Notes: a model not told the origin generated them from the sequence alone. A DNA stretch of 64,000 bases from WJLY01 sp964562405 (GCA_964562405.1 CAZLTC010000005.1:1-64000), one strand, 5' to 3'; shown: positions 37,385-47,341, counted from the first letter of the stretch. Program-made: numbers and translations.

Positions 37385-37519
37385 GTGAGGAAGATCCTTT
37401 TTATTCTCCTTCTCATAGCGTTGTCCGCTTCGGTCGCCTACGGGCTCTATGTCGGGGGCTTCTTCGAGACGCTCACGAACGGCGCCATGATCTGCATGAC
37501 GTGCATCGGGGTGGCGTGA
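37385..37519 (+). CDS. Small single-helix CXXC protein (CD1871A-like)
   Basis: A 44-residue protein with one membrane helix (ILFILLLIALSASVAYGLYV) and a C-terminal ICMTCIGVA holding a CXXC. It resembles the CD1871A-type CXXC family as I remember it. GTG at 37385 follows CAGGAGTT and starts right before the helix; longer in-frame starts would place translation inside the promoter. It lies 18 bp before a membrane Fe-S protein, the partner expected for this group. Redox or metal-handling function is inferred. Confidence 0.7.
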   Translation: MRKILFILLLIALSASVAYGLYVGGFFETLTNGAMICMTCIGVA

Positions 37520-37537
37520 CGGGAGGCGGTACCTCTC

Positions 37538-38458
37538 TTGAAACGGCGAATCGTCCAGCTCATCGCCCTCATCGCCAGCAATTCTTACTTCACGGCCATA
37601 CCGACGGCCAGCTTCTACCAGGGCAGCCTTAAGGGTGCGTGCGTTCCCGTGCTCAACTGCTACGCGTGTCCCCTGGCATGGGGCTCCTGCCCGATAGGGA
37701 CCCTGCAGCACTTCATCATCGTCCGCGCGCTGCCCTTCTACCTCATCGGAGTGCTGGGACTCGTGGGGCTCGTTGTCGGACGCTGGCCGTGTGGGTGGCT
37801 GTGTCCGTTCGGGTGGCTGCAGGAGATACTGAACAAGATCCCTTCCCCGAAGTTCTCCGCGCCCGACTGGCTCAGGCACACCAAGTACGTCTTCCTGTTC
37901 GCCGTTGTGGGGCTGGTGGCATGGATAACGTACGAGCCGTGGTTCTGCAAGATGTGCCCCGCAGGCACACTCGAGGCCGGCCTGCCGTGGCTGTGGTGGC
38001 ATGCCAGAGGCTCCGCGTTCGCCGACGGCATGAACTTCACCACGGGCACGTTCAGCGTGAAGCTGCTGCTCCTGGGCGTCTTCGTGGCGTTCGCGATCAT
38101 GATGCGCCGGCCGTTCTGCCGGTTCGTGTGCCCTCTTGGAGCGTTCCTCGGGATGATGAACAAGGTAAGCCTGCTGCAGCTCGACTACGACCTCGACAGC
38201 TGTGCCATCGCCTATGCGAAGGGCTCCGACTTCGAGAACTGCCGGAGCTGCAAGCACTGCTCGAGCCGTTGTCCCATGAACCTCAAGGTGCCTGAGCAGC
38301 GGGGCAGCGTCGACTGCATAAGATGTATGAACTGCACCAGCTACGGCTCGGTTCTCTGGAGGTTCAGACTTGGATCGGCCGGCGACGGAGCCGGCGAAAG
38401 AGGCGCCGCTGACGCTCGAGCAGCAGACGCGGTGCCGGAGCCCCGGGCGCCCGCCTGA
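37538..38458 (+). CDS. Polytopic 4Fe-4S membrane protein (NapH/CcoG-like)
   Basis: The 306-residue inner-membrane protein has about five helices and repeated Cys-Pro motifs: CYACPLAWGSCP, WPCGWLCPFGWL, FCKMCPAG and RPFCRFVCPLGA, followed by a ferredoxin-like tail (CRSCKHCSSRCP and CIRCMNC). The second tail motif lacks the fourth cysteine, so only one classic [4Fe-4S] tail cluster is certain. The Ala/Glu-rich last 30 residues look non-conserved. TTG start at 37538 is 12 bp after GGGAGG. It likely passes electrons from the membrane to a periplasmic or cytoplasmic acceptor, with the upstream CXXC peptide. Confidence 0.85.
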   Translation: MKRRIVQLIALIASNSYFTAIPTASFYQGSLKGACVPVLNCYACPLAWGSCPIGTLQHFIIVRALPFYLIGVLGLVGLVVGRWPCGWLCPFGWLQEILNKIPSPKFSAPDWLRHTKYVFLFAVVGLVAWITYEPWFCKMCPAGTLEAGLPWLWWHARGSAFADGMNFTTGTFSVKLLLLGVFVAFAIMMRRPFCRFVCPLGAFLGMMNKVSLLQLDYDLDSCAIAYAKGSDFENCRSCKHCSSRCPMNLKVPEQRGSVDCIRCMNCTSYGSVLWRFRLGSAGDGAGERGAADARAADAVPEPRAPA

Positions 38459-38490
38459 GGCTCGCAGCAAGAGCGTAAGGGGGCCGCATA

Positions 38491-39285
38491 ATGGAACCCA
38501 CCATCGGTATCAACGATCGGCTGGTGGAGCGCCTCGGCCAGGCGAGGAGGATCTCCGTCCTGACCGGATCCGGCGTATCCAGCGAGAGCGGCATTCCGAC
38601 CTTCCGCGGAAGGGACGGGCTCTGGGAGAAGCACCGCGTCGAGGAGCTCGCTACCCGGCAGGCGTTCGAGTCCCACCCGGAACTCGTCTGGCGATGGTAC
38701 GACTACCGCCGCCAGTTGATAGCCGACGCCGAGCCAAACGCGGCGCACGCGGCGATCGCAAGGCTGGAAGGCCGCTTCGACTCGTTCGTGCTCATCACCC
38801 AGAACGTCGACGGGCTTCACAGGCGCGCCGGCAGCACTTCTCCGGTCGAGCTGCACGGCAATATCTGGCGGGCCCGCTGCACGCGCGAGCAGACTGTGAG
38901 CGATCTTCTCGAGTGTCCTCTGATGGAACTGCCGCCCGTGTGCGCGAGTTGCGGATCGGTCCTGCGCCCGGATGTCGTCTGGTTCGGCGAGCCTCTGCCT
39001 TCTGACGCCTACGACCGGGCGTATGAGGCAGCAACGAACTGCGACGCGATGCTCGTCGTCGGCGCGTCCGCGATGGTCCGTCCCGCGGCTTCCCTCCCTC
39101 TGGTCGCGAAGACCAACGGCGCCCTCGTCGTCGAGGTCAACCTCGGATTCACGCCCATTTCGGCTCTCATCGACGCAACGCTGCTGGGCAGGGCCGGAGA
39201 CGTGCTGCCCAAGCTCGTCGATATGGTCCTGAAGCTCGTCGGAGATGTGGCCCCCCGTGCGCCGAGTCGGGTGGGGGAACGGTGA
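38491..39285 (+). CDS. Sir2-family NAD-dependent protein deacylase
   Basis: Removes acyl groups from lysine using NAD. Of 264 residues, the core shows TGSGVSSESGIPTFRG, ITQNVDGLH with the catalytic His in VELHGN, a zinc site whose ligands include Cys in RCTRE, LECP and CASCG, and VVGASAMVRPA. The Tyr and Arg three residues apart in WYDYRRQ match the class III (desuccinylase/CobB-SIRT5) signature. The spacing from the preceding gene is 32 bp, so it may share its transcript. The ATG at 38491 has AGGGGG upstream. Confidence 0.92.
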   Translation: MEPTIGINDRLVERLGQARRISVLTGSGVSSESGIPTFRGRDGLWEKHRVEELATRQAFESHPELVWRWYDYRRQLIADAEPNAAHAAIARLEGRFDSFVLITQNVDGLHRRAGSTSPVELHGNIWRARCTREQTVSDLLECPLMELPPVCASCGSVLRPDVVWFGEPLPSDAYDRAYEAATNCDAMLVVGASAMVRPAASLPLVAKTNGALVVEVNLGFTPISALIDATLLGRAGDVLPKLVDMVLKLVGDVAPRAPSRVGER

Positions 39286-39318
39286 GCATCGGGCAGGAAC
39301 GGCCCACGACGCCAGAGC

Positions 39319-39347
39319 TTGACCGGGCTCAGGCGCTCTGCTAGCCT
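39319..39347 (+). promoter_or_regulatory. Weak candidate promoter of the alpha-glucan locus
   Basis: TTGACC (39319-39324), 17 bp, TAGCCT (39342-39347). The -10 matches only three of six bases. It is the best match in the 200-bp region before the 1,778-residue protein gene. Confidence 0.35.
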
Positions 39348-39484
39348 CTAGTATCATCCTCGGCAGAACTTCGGAATCAACCGAGGACGACGCGGCTGTC
39401 CGGGCGAGCGCCCGGGCGCACTACCGTTAATGATTCGCGCACAGGCCCAAGTGCGACGGCCTTGCGCCTCCCCAGGAAGGCCCG

Positions 39485-42400
39485 ATGCGAAGATACCTGC
39501 CTGCAGTGACGCTGCTCACGATCCTGCTGCTCGCGAGCGGGGCGTTTCCGAAGACCTACAACACGCCGACGATAGACGGCCGCGTGCAGCAGAGCGCGAG
39601 CGATTGGGACGCGGACGAGCTGGGGGTCGATGATCCGACGGACGACGGGCGGTGGTATCCGAGCGACCCGGACCTCGACGACCTGTACGTGACGTGGGAC
39701 GCCGACAACCTGTACGTGGGCGTCACGACCCAGCGGGGGCCCGGGCAGTACGGCAACGGGTACGTGATCTTCATGGACATCGACGGCCAGAACGGCGTTA
39801 CCGGGGCCACGAGCTTTGCCAGCGCCGACTTCTATCCGCGTAACATATCGTTCAGCACGATGGGGGCGGACGTGGTCGGGGGTGCGTGGGCAGGTCAGGG
39901 GCAGTTCCCGATGAGCATGGACTTCAAGCGCTGCACCGACCCGACCAGCACCACGCTCATGACCGGGGTGACGTATTCCGCCAATCCCGGCGTCCTGAAT
40001 TTCGAGTTCGGCATGCCCTGGGACACGATCTTCGGGCTGGGCCAGGGAGTCGTGCCCGCCGGAACGAAGATGCGCTTCATAGTCGTGGTTGTGGGTGGAG
40101 ACGGCTCGGGCGCATACGACGCGATGCCGACGTCGAGCACGGGCGCCGAGTCCAACCCCAGCACGCCGTGGGATGCCAACACCGATCTCGACAACTACTA
40201 TGAGGTGCTCGTAGACGGCAACGGGGACGGCGTCCCGGACCAGGGATTCCCGTCCGGAGGCTCGATATCAGGTACCGTGACGCTCGACGACGAGACCGAC
40301 CTCGAGACCGTGGTCACCGTCTCGGCCTACCTCGAGGGCGAGCTGACGGGCTCTGACACCACGCCCGCGGGCGGCGGAGCGTATTCGATAGGACGGCTCC
40401 CGGACGGCGACTACGAGGTCACCGCCACGGCGGTCTCCTATCTCGACTCGACGCGTTACGCCACCGTCGTGAGCGAGTCCGACGAGACCGGTATCGACTT
40501 CCTCCTCCAGCGCGTGAACGGCGCCATCGAAGGGCAGGTGGCGCTCTCGGGCGGCCCCGCCACGGACGTGACGGTGACCGCGTATGACGTAGTCACCGGC
40601 GCGACGGCGGGCAGCGGTCCGGCGACGGTAACGGGAGGAACCGGCGCCTTCAGGATCGGGACCGTCCTTGACGGCACGTACCGTGTCGAGGCTACGGCCA
40701 AGGGCTACGTTGAGCAGGCCGCCCAGGCGGTCGTCGCGCTGGAAGGAACGGCCGATGTAGGTCTCCTCACGCTCCCGGCCGTGGTGGCCACGAAGTACAC
40801 GTTCGTCGATTCATCGGGGGCCGAGATCTACAGCGCCGGCACCACCGTCAGCATTCCGGACAGCTCGATCTACTACTTTGCACACGCGTGGCTCGAGCCG
40901 CGAGACGACGACGACCGCGTGGCATACTGGGACACGGCGGTGCAGGAGAGCGTCCTTCTGTCGGCGACCAAGCTTGATCCGTCCTATCCGCCGAGCGGGA
41001 CGATCGTCTTCGCCGGTGCGGACAGCATGGAGATGCCGGACTCGACCATCACCGCGGCCATGTTCGACGACGGCAGGGCCCCGCTGCTGGTGGCCGGGGA
41101 CGAGATCGAGGTGTTGCGCGTGCTCGCCGCCGGCAACGGTCTGAGCGGCGTGCTCGAGGTCGGCATCGACGCGCCGGCCGCCACGCGCCTCGCGCTCACG
41201 TCGGACATCAGCACCATCGACGTTGGCACCGGGATCGCGCGGATCACCGGTCAACTCATCGATGCCGCTGGCAACGACACGAAGATATCTGGCGTCCAGG
41301 CAAGCATGACAGCCGGTGGAGCGGGTGGCCTGTTCAGCATCAGCTCGCCGGAGACCGACGCCAACGGCAGGTTCGAACTGGACTTCTACGGGACGGTCGC
41401 GGGCACGACCTACGTGTCGGCGGTGATCGATCCGTCGTCCGAGTACGCGAACCTCGACGTGGACGAGATCGCCATCGTGCTCGAGCCCGGCGACGCGTCG
41501 CTCGTCACGCTCACGGCGACGCCTGCCGCACTCAGAGCCGGGGAGACCGGCGAGATCACGGCCGCCGTCGTCGACGCCTGGGGCAACTCCGTGGGAATGT
41601 CCGGGCTGTCGATTGCGCTCACGTCATCGCCGGTCGGCCTTCTCACGTCGCTTGATACACCTCTCGTAACGGAGGCCGACGGTATGGCCAGCGGCTCCGT
41701 CACGGCCGGTACCGCCTACGGCATCGTAGAGGTGTCCGGAGCCGCGGCGGGCGTCTCGGTTGAGACCATCTACATTCCCATAGACGCTACGATCGTCGCC
41801 GTTGACGAGACCGCGCCGGAGTCCGACAACGCGCACAACAGCAACGCCGGGGTCGACCTTACGATCATGCGGGCCACTTCCGACGCGGAGACGCTCGAGG
41901 TCACGCTGGACTTCAGCTCCGACTGGGACGGGGTTCATCTCATGCTCGCGCTCGAGTCCCACGACGACGCGGCGGGTGGCGCGTCCGACCCGTTCGGCTT
42001 CCCGGTCAACTTCGGACACACGCTCCTTCCGGACTACGTCTTCACCTACAAGTATGCCGCGAACGACTACGCCGACCTGAGACGCTTCTTCGGCGGCCAG
42101 TGGGAGCACTACGACTTCGTCAACAAGGAATGGCGAGTCGGCTACATTCCCGAGGTCAACGCTCTGGCTTACGGCTACATCGTCCGCGAGCAGGACAAGG
42201 TCATATTCCGGATACCTTTCTCCGTGCTCGAAACCGATTTCGGAGACACCGTTCGCGTCGAGGCCTACCTTACGCAGGAGGCCGACGGCGAGAAGAGGAC
42301 CGCTCTCGACTCGGTGCCGCAGGACGCCACTCACGACATGGTCCCGGACACGGGAGAGTGGTGGGAGACCGCGACGACGCCGGTGACGCTCACGAACTAC

Positions 42401-44821
42401 GCCGTTCACGAGATTCTCGTGCCGGGAGATCCTCCGGTGCTCTCCGACGGCACGGCCAGTCCATCGACGGCGCAGCCTGGCGATCTCGTGACCTACAGCG
42501 TAGGCGTGAGCGATGGCGGCGCCGGCATAGGCGACGTCTTCATCGACCTGTCGGGCGTAGGCGGTCCGTCTTTCCTCCGAATGATGGATGACGGGCGCTC
42601 TCCCGACGGAGCTGCCGCTGACGGAGTCTATTCTGTGAGTGACACGTTGCGTGCCGGGGCGGCGAACGGTGAGCACACGGTGTTCGTTACGGCCAGGGAT
42701 GCTTCGAACGTTTCCGAGGCGAAGCTCGGCATAACCGTCAACGTGGACAACCCCGCGGTCGCGCTCCGCGAGTTCGACGATCCGGTCGGGGACGACCACG
42801 GACCGGACCAGACGTCTGCGAACGGCACCCCCATCCAGGGTCTGTACTACTACTACCCGACCAACTTCGTGTTCCTACCGGGATCGTTCGATCTCACGGA
42901 CGTGGAGATCTTCGCGGACGGCGACTGGCTAGTCTTCCGCGTTCACCTCGACGATCTGGCCAACCACCAGGACGCGGGCTCGGCGGATTGGGGTGCGCCT
43001 CAGCCGAGTGAGCAGACGTGCACCAATCCCTATCGGACGGACCTCAACCTTCAGAAGATAGACATCTACATCGACGCCAGGGAAGGCGAAGGGGCGACGA
43101 GTGGGTTCCCCAACAGGTACGTCGACATCGCCACGGTCGACGCGTGGGACTACGCCATAGCCGTGGAGGGTTGGGGAAAGTGGTTCGTGAAGTCGAACGG
43201 GGAGAACTCGATAGCCAGCTGGTCGCTCTACAAGAACGACAGCGACATAAGTATGTGCGACGACTATGAGAACAATTACGTCGACGTCCGCGTCGACAGA
43301 TCGCTCTTCGGACAGGACCTCGACGAGGACAACCTGAGCCTCCTCGAGTGGGACATCATCGTCACGATGGCCTCGCACGACGGTGACTCGAGCGACCAGA
43401 ACCTCGGCGGGACACGCTGGGTGAACGCCAACACGAGCGAGTGGCAGATAGGCGGCGGTCGCGACGGAGAAGCGAGCCGCGAGCGCGATGCCAACATCAT
43501 GGACGTCGCGATGTCGCCCGGCGCGAGTCACGAGCCAGGCCGGACTCAGCAGGAGATGCTCGACTACACCACTCCCGAGGCGGAGCAGCGCTTCGCGGAT
43601 GACAAGGTCGCCTGCGTGTTGGAGGCCAGTTTCGCGCTCGACACGTCTCCGCCGGTCATAACGCCGCTCAAGTCAGACCCCGACGTGCGCCACATCCCGT
43701 GGGTCGCGCTGGATGAGGCGCCTGCCGTCTTCTGGACGACGATAACCGATGTGTCGGACGTCGACGAGGCAATGTTCTATTGGTATCCGGTTGGACTTCC
43801 AGCGTTGGTCGACTCTGTGAAGATGGTGAATCTGTATAGCGACATCTGGGCCGGTGACGTCGCCAGGGCGGACATCGTTGCCCATACTGACGTCGTCGAA
43901 CAGGTAAAGACGGGCGCCAGCCGCGTCATACTCGGCTCGATCCGGGCGCGTGACGCCTCGTCGAACCACAACCAGATCAAGACCGTGTTCAAAGAGATCG
44001 CTATCCCCGAACCGTGGGCCTCCTCGCAGCGCATCGCCGACGTCGACACCTCATTCGTGGCGGGCGAGGACTACGCGGCGATCTTCCAGGACGGCACGCT
44101 CCTCGTTCTGGAGCCCGGTCAGGTGGTGCCGGAGGGCGGGCTCGACATCTTGCTCACGCCGGTCGCTCAGAGCCTCGTCGACCTCGACAACATTCGCAAG
44201 GACATGGCGTTCACCGGCGTTGCGAGGGACGTCCGCCTGGAGACGGGCGACAGGAGCACGGTAGCTCTCAGCGTTCCCGCGTGGCTCATCATGCACTACC
44301 CACAGTACGATGTGGGGGGCCTGAACGAGAACGCATTCGGCGTCTTCGAGTGGAACGAAGAGACGGAGCGCTGGATAGCCCTCGGAGGAGCGGCGAACAA
44401 GAAGGGCAACTCGGTCACATGTGTGGGCCTCGAGCGGCTCGGTCTCTTCGGTCTGTTCGAGTGGGACGCTCTTGACACGGGCGGCAGCCGCGGACTCTCG
44501 GGAGTGCTCGCCGAGCCGAATCCGTTCTCGCCCAACGGCGACGGGCTCTACGACGACATGGTGGTCACGTTCTACATCGGGAGAGAGGCCGACTACGTCA
44601 ACATCGAGTTCTACGATCTGGCCGGAGTGCTCGCCAGACGTCTCGTCTTCCAGGATCCGGCCAACTACACGGGGCGCACCCCGATGCAGGTGGTGTGGGA
44701 CGGCACGGACATGAACGGCAACGTGGTTCCCTACGGGCTCTACGTGTTGCGCGTAGAGGCCAAGTTCAAGACCGAGCCCATCTACGAGCGCGTGAACATA
44801 CCCGTAGCAGTCATCAAGTAG
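39485..44821 (+). CDS. Giant multidomain surface protein with glucodextranase-C-like and FlgD-type sorting domains
   Basis: A 1,778-residue exported protein. It has a signal peptide (TLLTILLLASGAFP), then a CBM9/DOMON-like sandwich (about 28-255; IDGRVQQSASDWDADEL), two carboxypeptidase-regulatory-like repeats (about 258-430), two Ig-like Big repeats (about 560-760), a second sandwich domain (about 780-970), another Ig-like domain, a glucodextranase-C-like domain (about 1095-1390; DDPVGDDHGPD, LPGSFDLTDVEI, and GRTQQEML) and a C-terminal FlgD-like module from about 1665 (PNPFSPNGDGLYDDM, VPYGLYVLRVEA). The start follows AGGAAGG. It is followed by a PorV-like barrel and glucan genes, so glucan binding at the surface is probable. 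Confidence 0.88.
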   Translation: MRRYLPAVTLLTILLLASGAFPKTYNTPTIDGRVQQSASDWDADELGVDDPTDDGRWYPSDPDLDDLYVTWDADNLYVGVTTQRGPGQYGNGYVIFMDIDGQNGVTGATSFASADFYPRNISFSTMGADVVGGAWAGQGQFPMSMDFKRCTDPTSTTLMTGVTYSANPGVLNFEFGMPWDTIFGLGQGVVPAGTKMRFIVVVVGGDGSGAYDAMPTSSTGAESNPSTPWDANTDLDNYYEVLVDGNGDGVPDQGFPSGGSISGTVTLDDETDLETVVTVSAYLEGELTGSDTTPAGGGAYSIGRLPDGDYEVTATAVSYLDSTRYATVVSESDETGIDFLLQRVNGAIEGQVALSGGPATDVTVTAYDVVTGATAGSGPATVTGGTGAFRIGTVLDGTYRVEATAKGYVEQAAQAVVALEGTADVGLLTLPAVVATKYTFVDSSGAEIYSAGTTVSIPDSSIYYFAHAWLEPRDDDDRVAYWDTAVQESVLLSATKLDPSYPPSGTIVFAGADSMEMPDSTITAAMFDDGRAPLLVAGDEIEVLRVLAAGNGLSGVLEVGIDAPAATRLALTSDISTIDVGTGIARITGQLIDAAGNDTKISGVQASMTAGGAGGLFSISSPETDANGRFELDFYGTVAGTTYVSAVIDPSSEYANLDVDEIAIVLEPGDASLVTLTATPAALRAGETGEITAAVVDAWGNSVGMSGLSIALTSSPVGLLTSLDTPLVTEADGMASGSVTAGTAYGIVEVSGAAAGVSVETIYIPIDATIVAVDETAPESDNAHNSNAGVDLTIMRATSDAETLEVTLDFSSDWDGVHLMLALESHDDAAGGASDPFGFPVNFGHTLLPDYVFTYKYAANDYADLRRFFGGQWEHYDFVNKEWRVGYIPEVNALAYGYIVREQDKVIFRIPFSVLETDFGDTVRVEAYLTQEADGEKRTALDSVPQDATHDMVPDTGEWWETATTPVTLTNYAVHEILVPGDPPVLSDGTASPSTAQPGDLVTYSVGVSDGGAGIGDVFIDLSGVGGPSFLRMMDDGRSPDGAAADGVYSVSDTLRAGAANGEHTVFVTARDASNVSEAKLGITVNVDNPAVALREFDDPVGDDHGPDQTSANGTPIQGLYYYYPTNFVFLPGSFDLTDVEIFADGDWLVFRVHLDDLANHQDAGSADWGAPQPSEQTCTNPYRTDLNLQKIDIYIDAREGEGATSGFPNRYVDIATVDAWDYAIAVEGWGKWFVKSNGENSIASWSLYKNDSDISMCDDYENNYVDVRVDRSLFGQDLDEDNLSLLEWDIIVTMASHDGDSSDQNLGGTRWVNANTSEWQIGGGRDGEASRERDANIMDVAMSPGASHEPGRTQQEMLDYTTPEAEQRFADDKVACVLEASFALDTSPPVITPLKSDPDVRHIPWVALDEAPAVFWTTITDVSDVDEAMFYWYPVGLPALVDSVKMVNLYSDIWAGDVARADIVAHTDVVEQVKTGASRVILGSIRARDASSNHNQIKTVFKEIAIPEPWASSQRIADVDTSFVAGEDYAAIFQDGTLLVLEPGQVVPEGGLDILLTPVAQSLVDLDNIRKDMAFTGVARDVRLETGDRSTVALSVPAWLIMHYPQYDVGGLNENAFGVFEWNEETERWIALGGAANKKGNSVTCVGLERLGLFGLFEWDALDTGGSRGLSGVLAEPNPFSPNGDGLYDDMVVTFYIGREADYVNIEFYDLAGVLARRLVFQDPANYTGRTPMQVVWDGTDMNGNVVPYGLYVLRVEAKFKTEPIYERVNIPVAVIK

Positions 44822-44836
44822 CAGAGGACGGAGACT

Positions 44837-45709
44837 ATGAAGAGGGCCATCCTAGCTGCAAGCGTCGCCTTCCTGTTGGCGGGTACGGCCGGCGCGAACT
44901 TCCTGGAGGTGGAGGTCGGGGCGCGCGCGATGGGTATGGGAGGCGCGTTCGTGGCCGTGGCCGACGATGTCACGGCGCTCCACTGGAACCCGGCCGGGCT
45001 CGCCGATCTCGAAGGCATCCAGGTTTTCGGAATGAGGACGAGCGTCTACAGTGTCGACGGGCTCTCGGAGGACTCGGTCCTCGCGGGCTACGGGATGGGG
45101 CGACGCGGGATTGCGGCCGGCTGGCTCAGGACGGGAGCTCAGGACCTCTATCATGAGGACACGCTGGTTGCGGGCTACGGGATGAAGACGCCCATCGACG
45201 GGCTGTCGGCGGGGCTCTCGGTGAAGCGCTACTCCATCGCCGCTCCCGGTTACGAGTACTACAACGACCCGAACTTCGACACCGGAGGCGACGCGGCATT
45301 CTCGGGCGACGTCGGAGTCCTCTACCGCAGTGGGAGCTGGTCGGCCGGGGCCACCTACAGGAACATCGGCGAGCCGACGCTCCAGCTCATCTCCACCACG
45401 CAGGATCCCGACCCGATCGTCGGCGAGTTCAGGGTCGGCGGTTCCTACGTCTTCCGCGAGGTCATGACCATCTCGGGGGAGTGGAGGGTTCCGAGCGAGG
45501 TGCCCTCCTACTACGACAGCGCCGGCAGCTTCAATCTGGGGACCGAGGTGTGGTTCTACGACGTATTCGCGCTGCGGGCGGGTATGAACAGGGACAGGAT
45601 CACCGCGGGTCTGGGCCTCAAGGCCGACCCGGTGAGGATCGACGTCGCGCTTCTCTCGGAGCGCAGGATCGGGAGTCTCTACAGGCTGTCCGCGATCCTA
45701 ACCTGGTAA
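44837..45709 (+). CDS. PorV/PorQ-like (UPF0164-type) outer-membrane beta-barrel
   Basis: A 290-residue exported barrel. The signal peptide is followed by ARAMGMGGAFVAVADDVTALHWNPAGLA, the signature of the PorV/UPF0164 group related to FadL-type barrels. Alternating strands with aromatic ends (YRLSAILTW) close the barrel. In type IX secretion, PorV is the shuttle protein that delivers sorted cargo. It follows the surface protein by 15 bp, behind GGAC. A general outer-membrane transport role is the alternative. A good hairpin follows. Confidence 0.82.
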   Translation: MKRAILAASVAFLLAGTAGANFLEVEVGARAMGMGGAFVAVADDVTALHWNPAGLADLEGIQVFGMRTSVYSVDGLSEDSVLAGYGMGRRGIAAGWLRTGAQDLYHEDTLVAGYGMKTPIDGLSAGLSVKRYSIAAPGYEYYNDPNFDTGGDAAFSGDVGVLYRSGSWSAGATYRNIGEPTLQLISTTQDPDPIVGEFRVGGSYVFREVMTISGEWRVPSEVPSYYDSAGSFNLGTEVWFYDVFALRAGMNRDRITAGLGLKADPVRIDVALLSERRIGSLYRLSAILTW

Positions 45710-45716
45710 CGGAGTC

Positions 45717-45743
45717 GCGCCCCGGACGCGTGCGGGGCGCTTT
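45717..45743 (+). terminator. Hairpin with short U-run after the PorV-like gene
   Basis: GCGCCCCG (45717-45724) pairs with CGGGGCGC (45733-45740) across an 8-nt loop, and TTT follows. It begins seven bases after the stop. The U-run is short, so partial termination is likely. Confidence 0.55.
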
Positions 45744-45766
45744 GCCACACCGACAAGGAGCATCCA

Positions 45767-47341
45767 GTGATCCGAACGGGCAGGGAGTGGTCGATCAGGA
45801 GAGGAGCGGTCTTCCTTGCCGTTCTTCTGCTAGCGACGACCGCGGGGAGCGCCGCGGCCGTCACCACGCTCGAGGGCTACTCCGAGCTCATGACGGAGAT
45901 CCGTTCGAGTGGCGGAGGGGACCCGAGTTGGGACCTCAACAATCCGAAGCTCTACGCAGAGCTTCGGCTCAAGGCGAGCCCGTGGCAGGGTGTCGACAGC
46001 TTCCTCAAGATCTCCGCCGAGTCGAATCGCTGGACAGACGATATGAAGGACACGAAGTTCTTCTTCCGCGAGGCGCACATGCACTACAGGGCGGAGCGCT
46101 TCGAGACCTACCTCTTCAGCGGCCAGGACAGGTTCTGGCTCAACGAACCGCTCCTGGAGATCGTGAACACTGGCGTCGTGAAGAACGACGACTACGGCCC
46201 CAGGGCGCAGGGCATCCGCATGGACTTCTGGCAGGTCAAGGGCTTCACGGGCGCGGCGTTCATGAGCGAGAGGAGCGACTACATCTCGGCTCCGTGGTCC
46301 TCGCTATCCGAGTCCGAGCAGGCGGTCCATCCCGGCTCGACCGTGGGCGACACTCTCTCGAGCAGCACCGACGACTACCGTGGCCTGCGTCTCACGCGCG
46401 ACTTCATGAGCAACAGGATCTATCTGGGCGGGACCTACGCGCGCAAGGACTACAGCTCCTCCGCATACAAGGGGGAGTCGCAGAGCTTCGACGAGGTCAC
46501 GGCGTTCGATGCGGAGTTCGCGCTGGGAGAAATCATCCCCGTACTGCAGCAGTTCGGGCGCGTTACCTGGGTAAGCGAGTTCGGGGTCAACTCGTCGGGC
46601 TACCTCTGGAACGCCGAGGATCCCAGCAGGAACGGGTTCAAGACGGAGCTTCGCGACATGAGGGTCGGCCCGTTCCGCGTCAACGGCTCGTTCGAGGAGT
46701 ACGGGAAGGACTTCTACACGGTCGGACTCGCATCCGGCGACAAGAACAACCTGAACGACTACACGCAGTACTACGGCGAGGGACACTACCGGCTCCCGAC
46801 CAAGGCCATCAACCTCAAGGGGTGGATACGGCACGCTGCGCCGAACAATCCCGGAGTCACCAGTTACTCGAACTCCGTGGGCACGGTCGACGAATGGGGG
46901 ACCGAGACCTACGTGGAGTTCGTGAACGGCTTCACGGGGAGGGCCGAGTACAAGCTCTACGAGGATGACAACGGAAGGTGGCCGAACCTGTTCTTCGAGG
47001 CCACCGGAGAGAACCGCCTCGTGAAGCTGCGCACCCAGTTCCGTGTGAAGGACATCGGAACCGTCTATGAGCTCACCGCGTACGGTTTCGAAGCCAACGT
47101 CAACCTCACCGACAACTGGCAGTTCTATGCACGTATCCTCAACGTCGATGAGAAGACGGAGTCTCGGCAGACGGCCTTCGCGCAGATTCGATATCTTGGA
47201 TGGACCGGCGCCGAGTTCTTCGTCGAGTTCGGCAATCCGGACCAGAGCAATGACCTCGTGAACGACGGGGACTTCGTGCAGCACGGGAGCGGCAACACGA
47301 CGGAGCAGGTGTTCAAGGCTTTCCTGAAGATATACTACTAG
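45767..47341 (+). CDS. Predicted outer-membrane beta-barrel protein
   Basis: A 524-residue exported protein with signal peptide (AVFLAVLLLATTAGSAAA) and amphipathic alternating strands up to the terminal KAFLKIYY, an aromatic end usual for barrels inserted by BamA. GTG at 45767 has AAGGAG six bases upstream. No assigned family motif is visible. Repeated surface-type segments, such as DYRGLRLTRDFMSNRIYLGGTY, resemble outer-membrane porin-like proteins from polysaccharide loci of non-Bacteroidetes FCB bacteria. Location between PorV-like and CBM48-barrel genes suggests a glucan pore, by inference. Confidence 0.75.
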   Translation: MIRTGREWSIRRGAVFLAVLLLATTAGSAAAVTTLEGYSELMTEIRSSGGGDPSWDLNNPKLYAELRLKASPWQGVDSFLKISAESNRWTDDMKDTKFFFREAHMHYRAERFETYLFSGQDRFWLNEPLLEIVNTGVVKNDDYGPRAQGIRMDFWQVKGFTGAAFMSERSDYISAPWSSLSESEQAVHPGSTVGDTLSSSTDDYRGLRLTRDFMSNRIYLGGTYARKDYSSSAYKGESQSFDEVTAFDAEFALGEIIPVLQQFGRVTWVSEFGVNSSGYLWNAEDPSRNGFKTELRDMRVGPFRVNGSFEEYGKDFYTVGLASGDKNNLNDYTQYYGEGHYRLPTKAINLKGWIRHAAPNNPGVTSYSNSVGTVDEWGTETYVEFVNGFTGRAEYKLYEDDNGRWPNLFFEATGENRLVKLRTQFRVKDIGTVYELTAYGFEANVNLTDNWQFYARILNVDEKTESRQTAFAQIRYLGWTGAEFFVEFGNPDQSNDLVNDGDFVQHGSGNTTEQVFKAFLKIYY

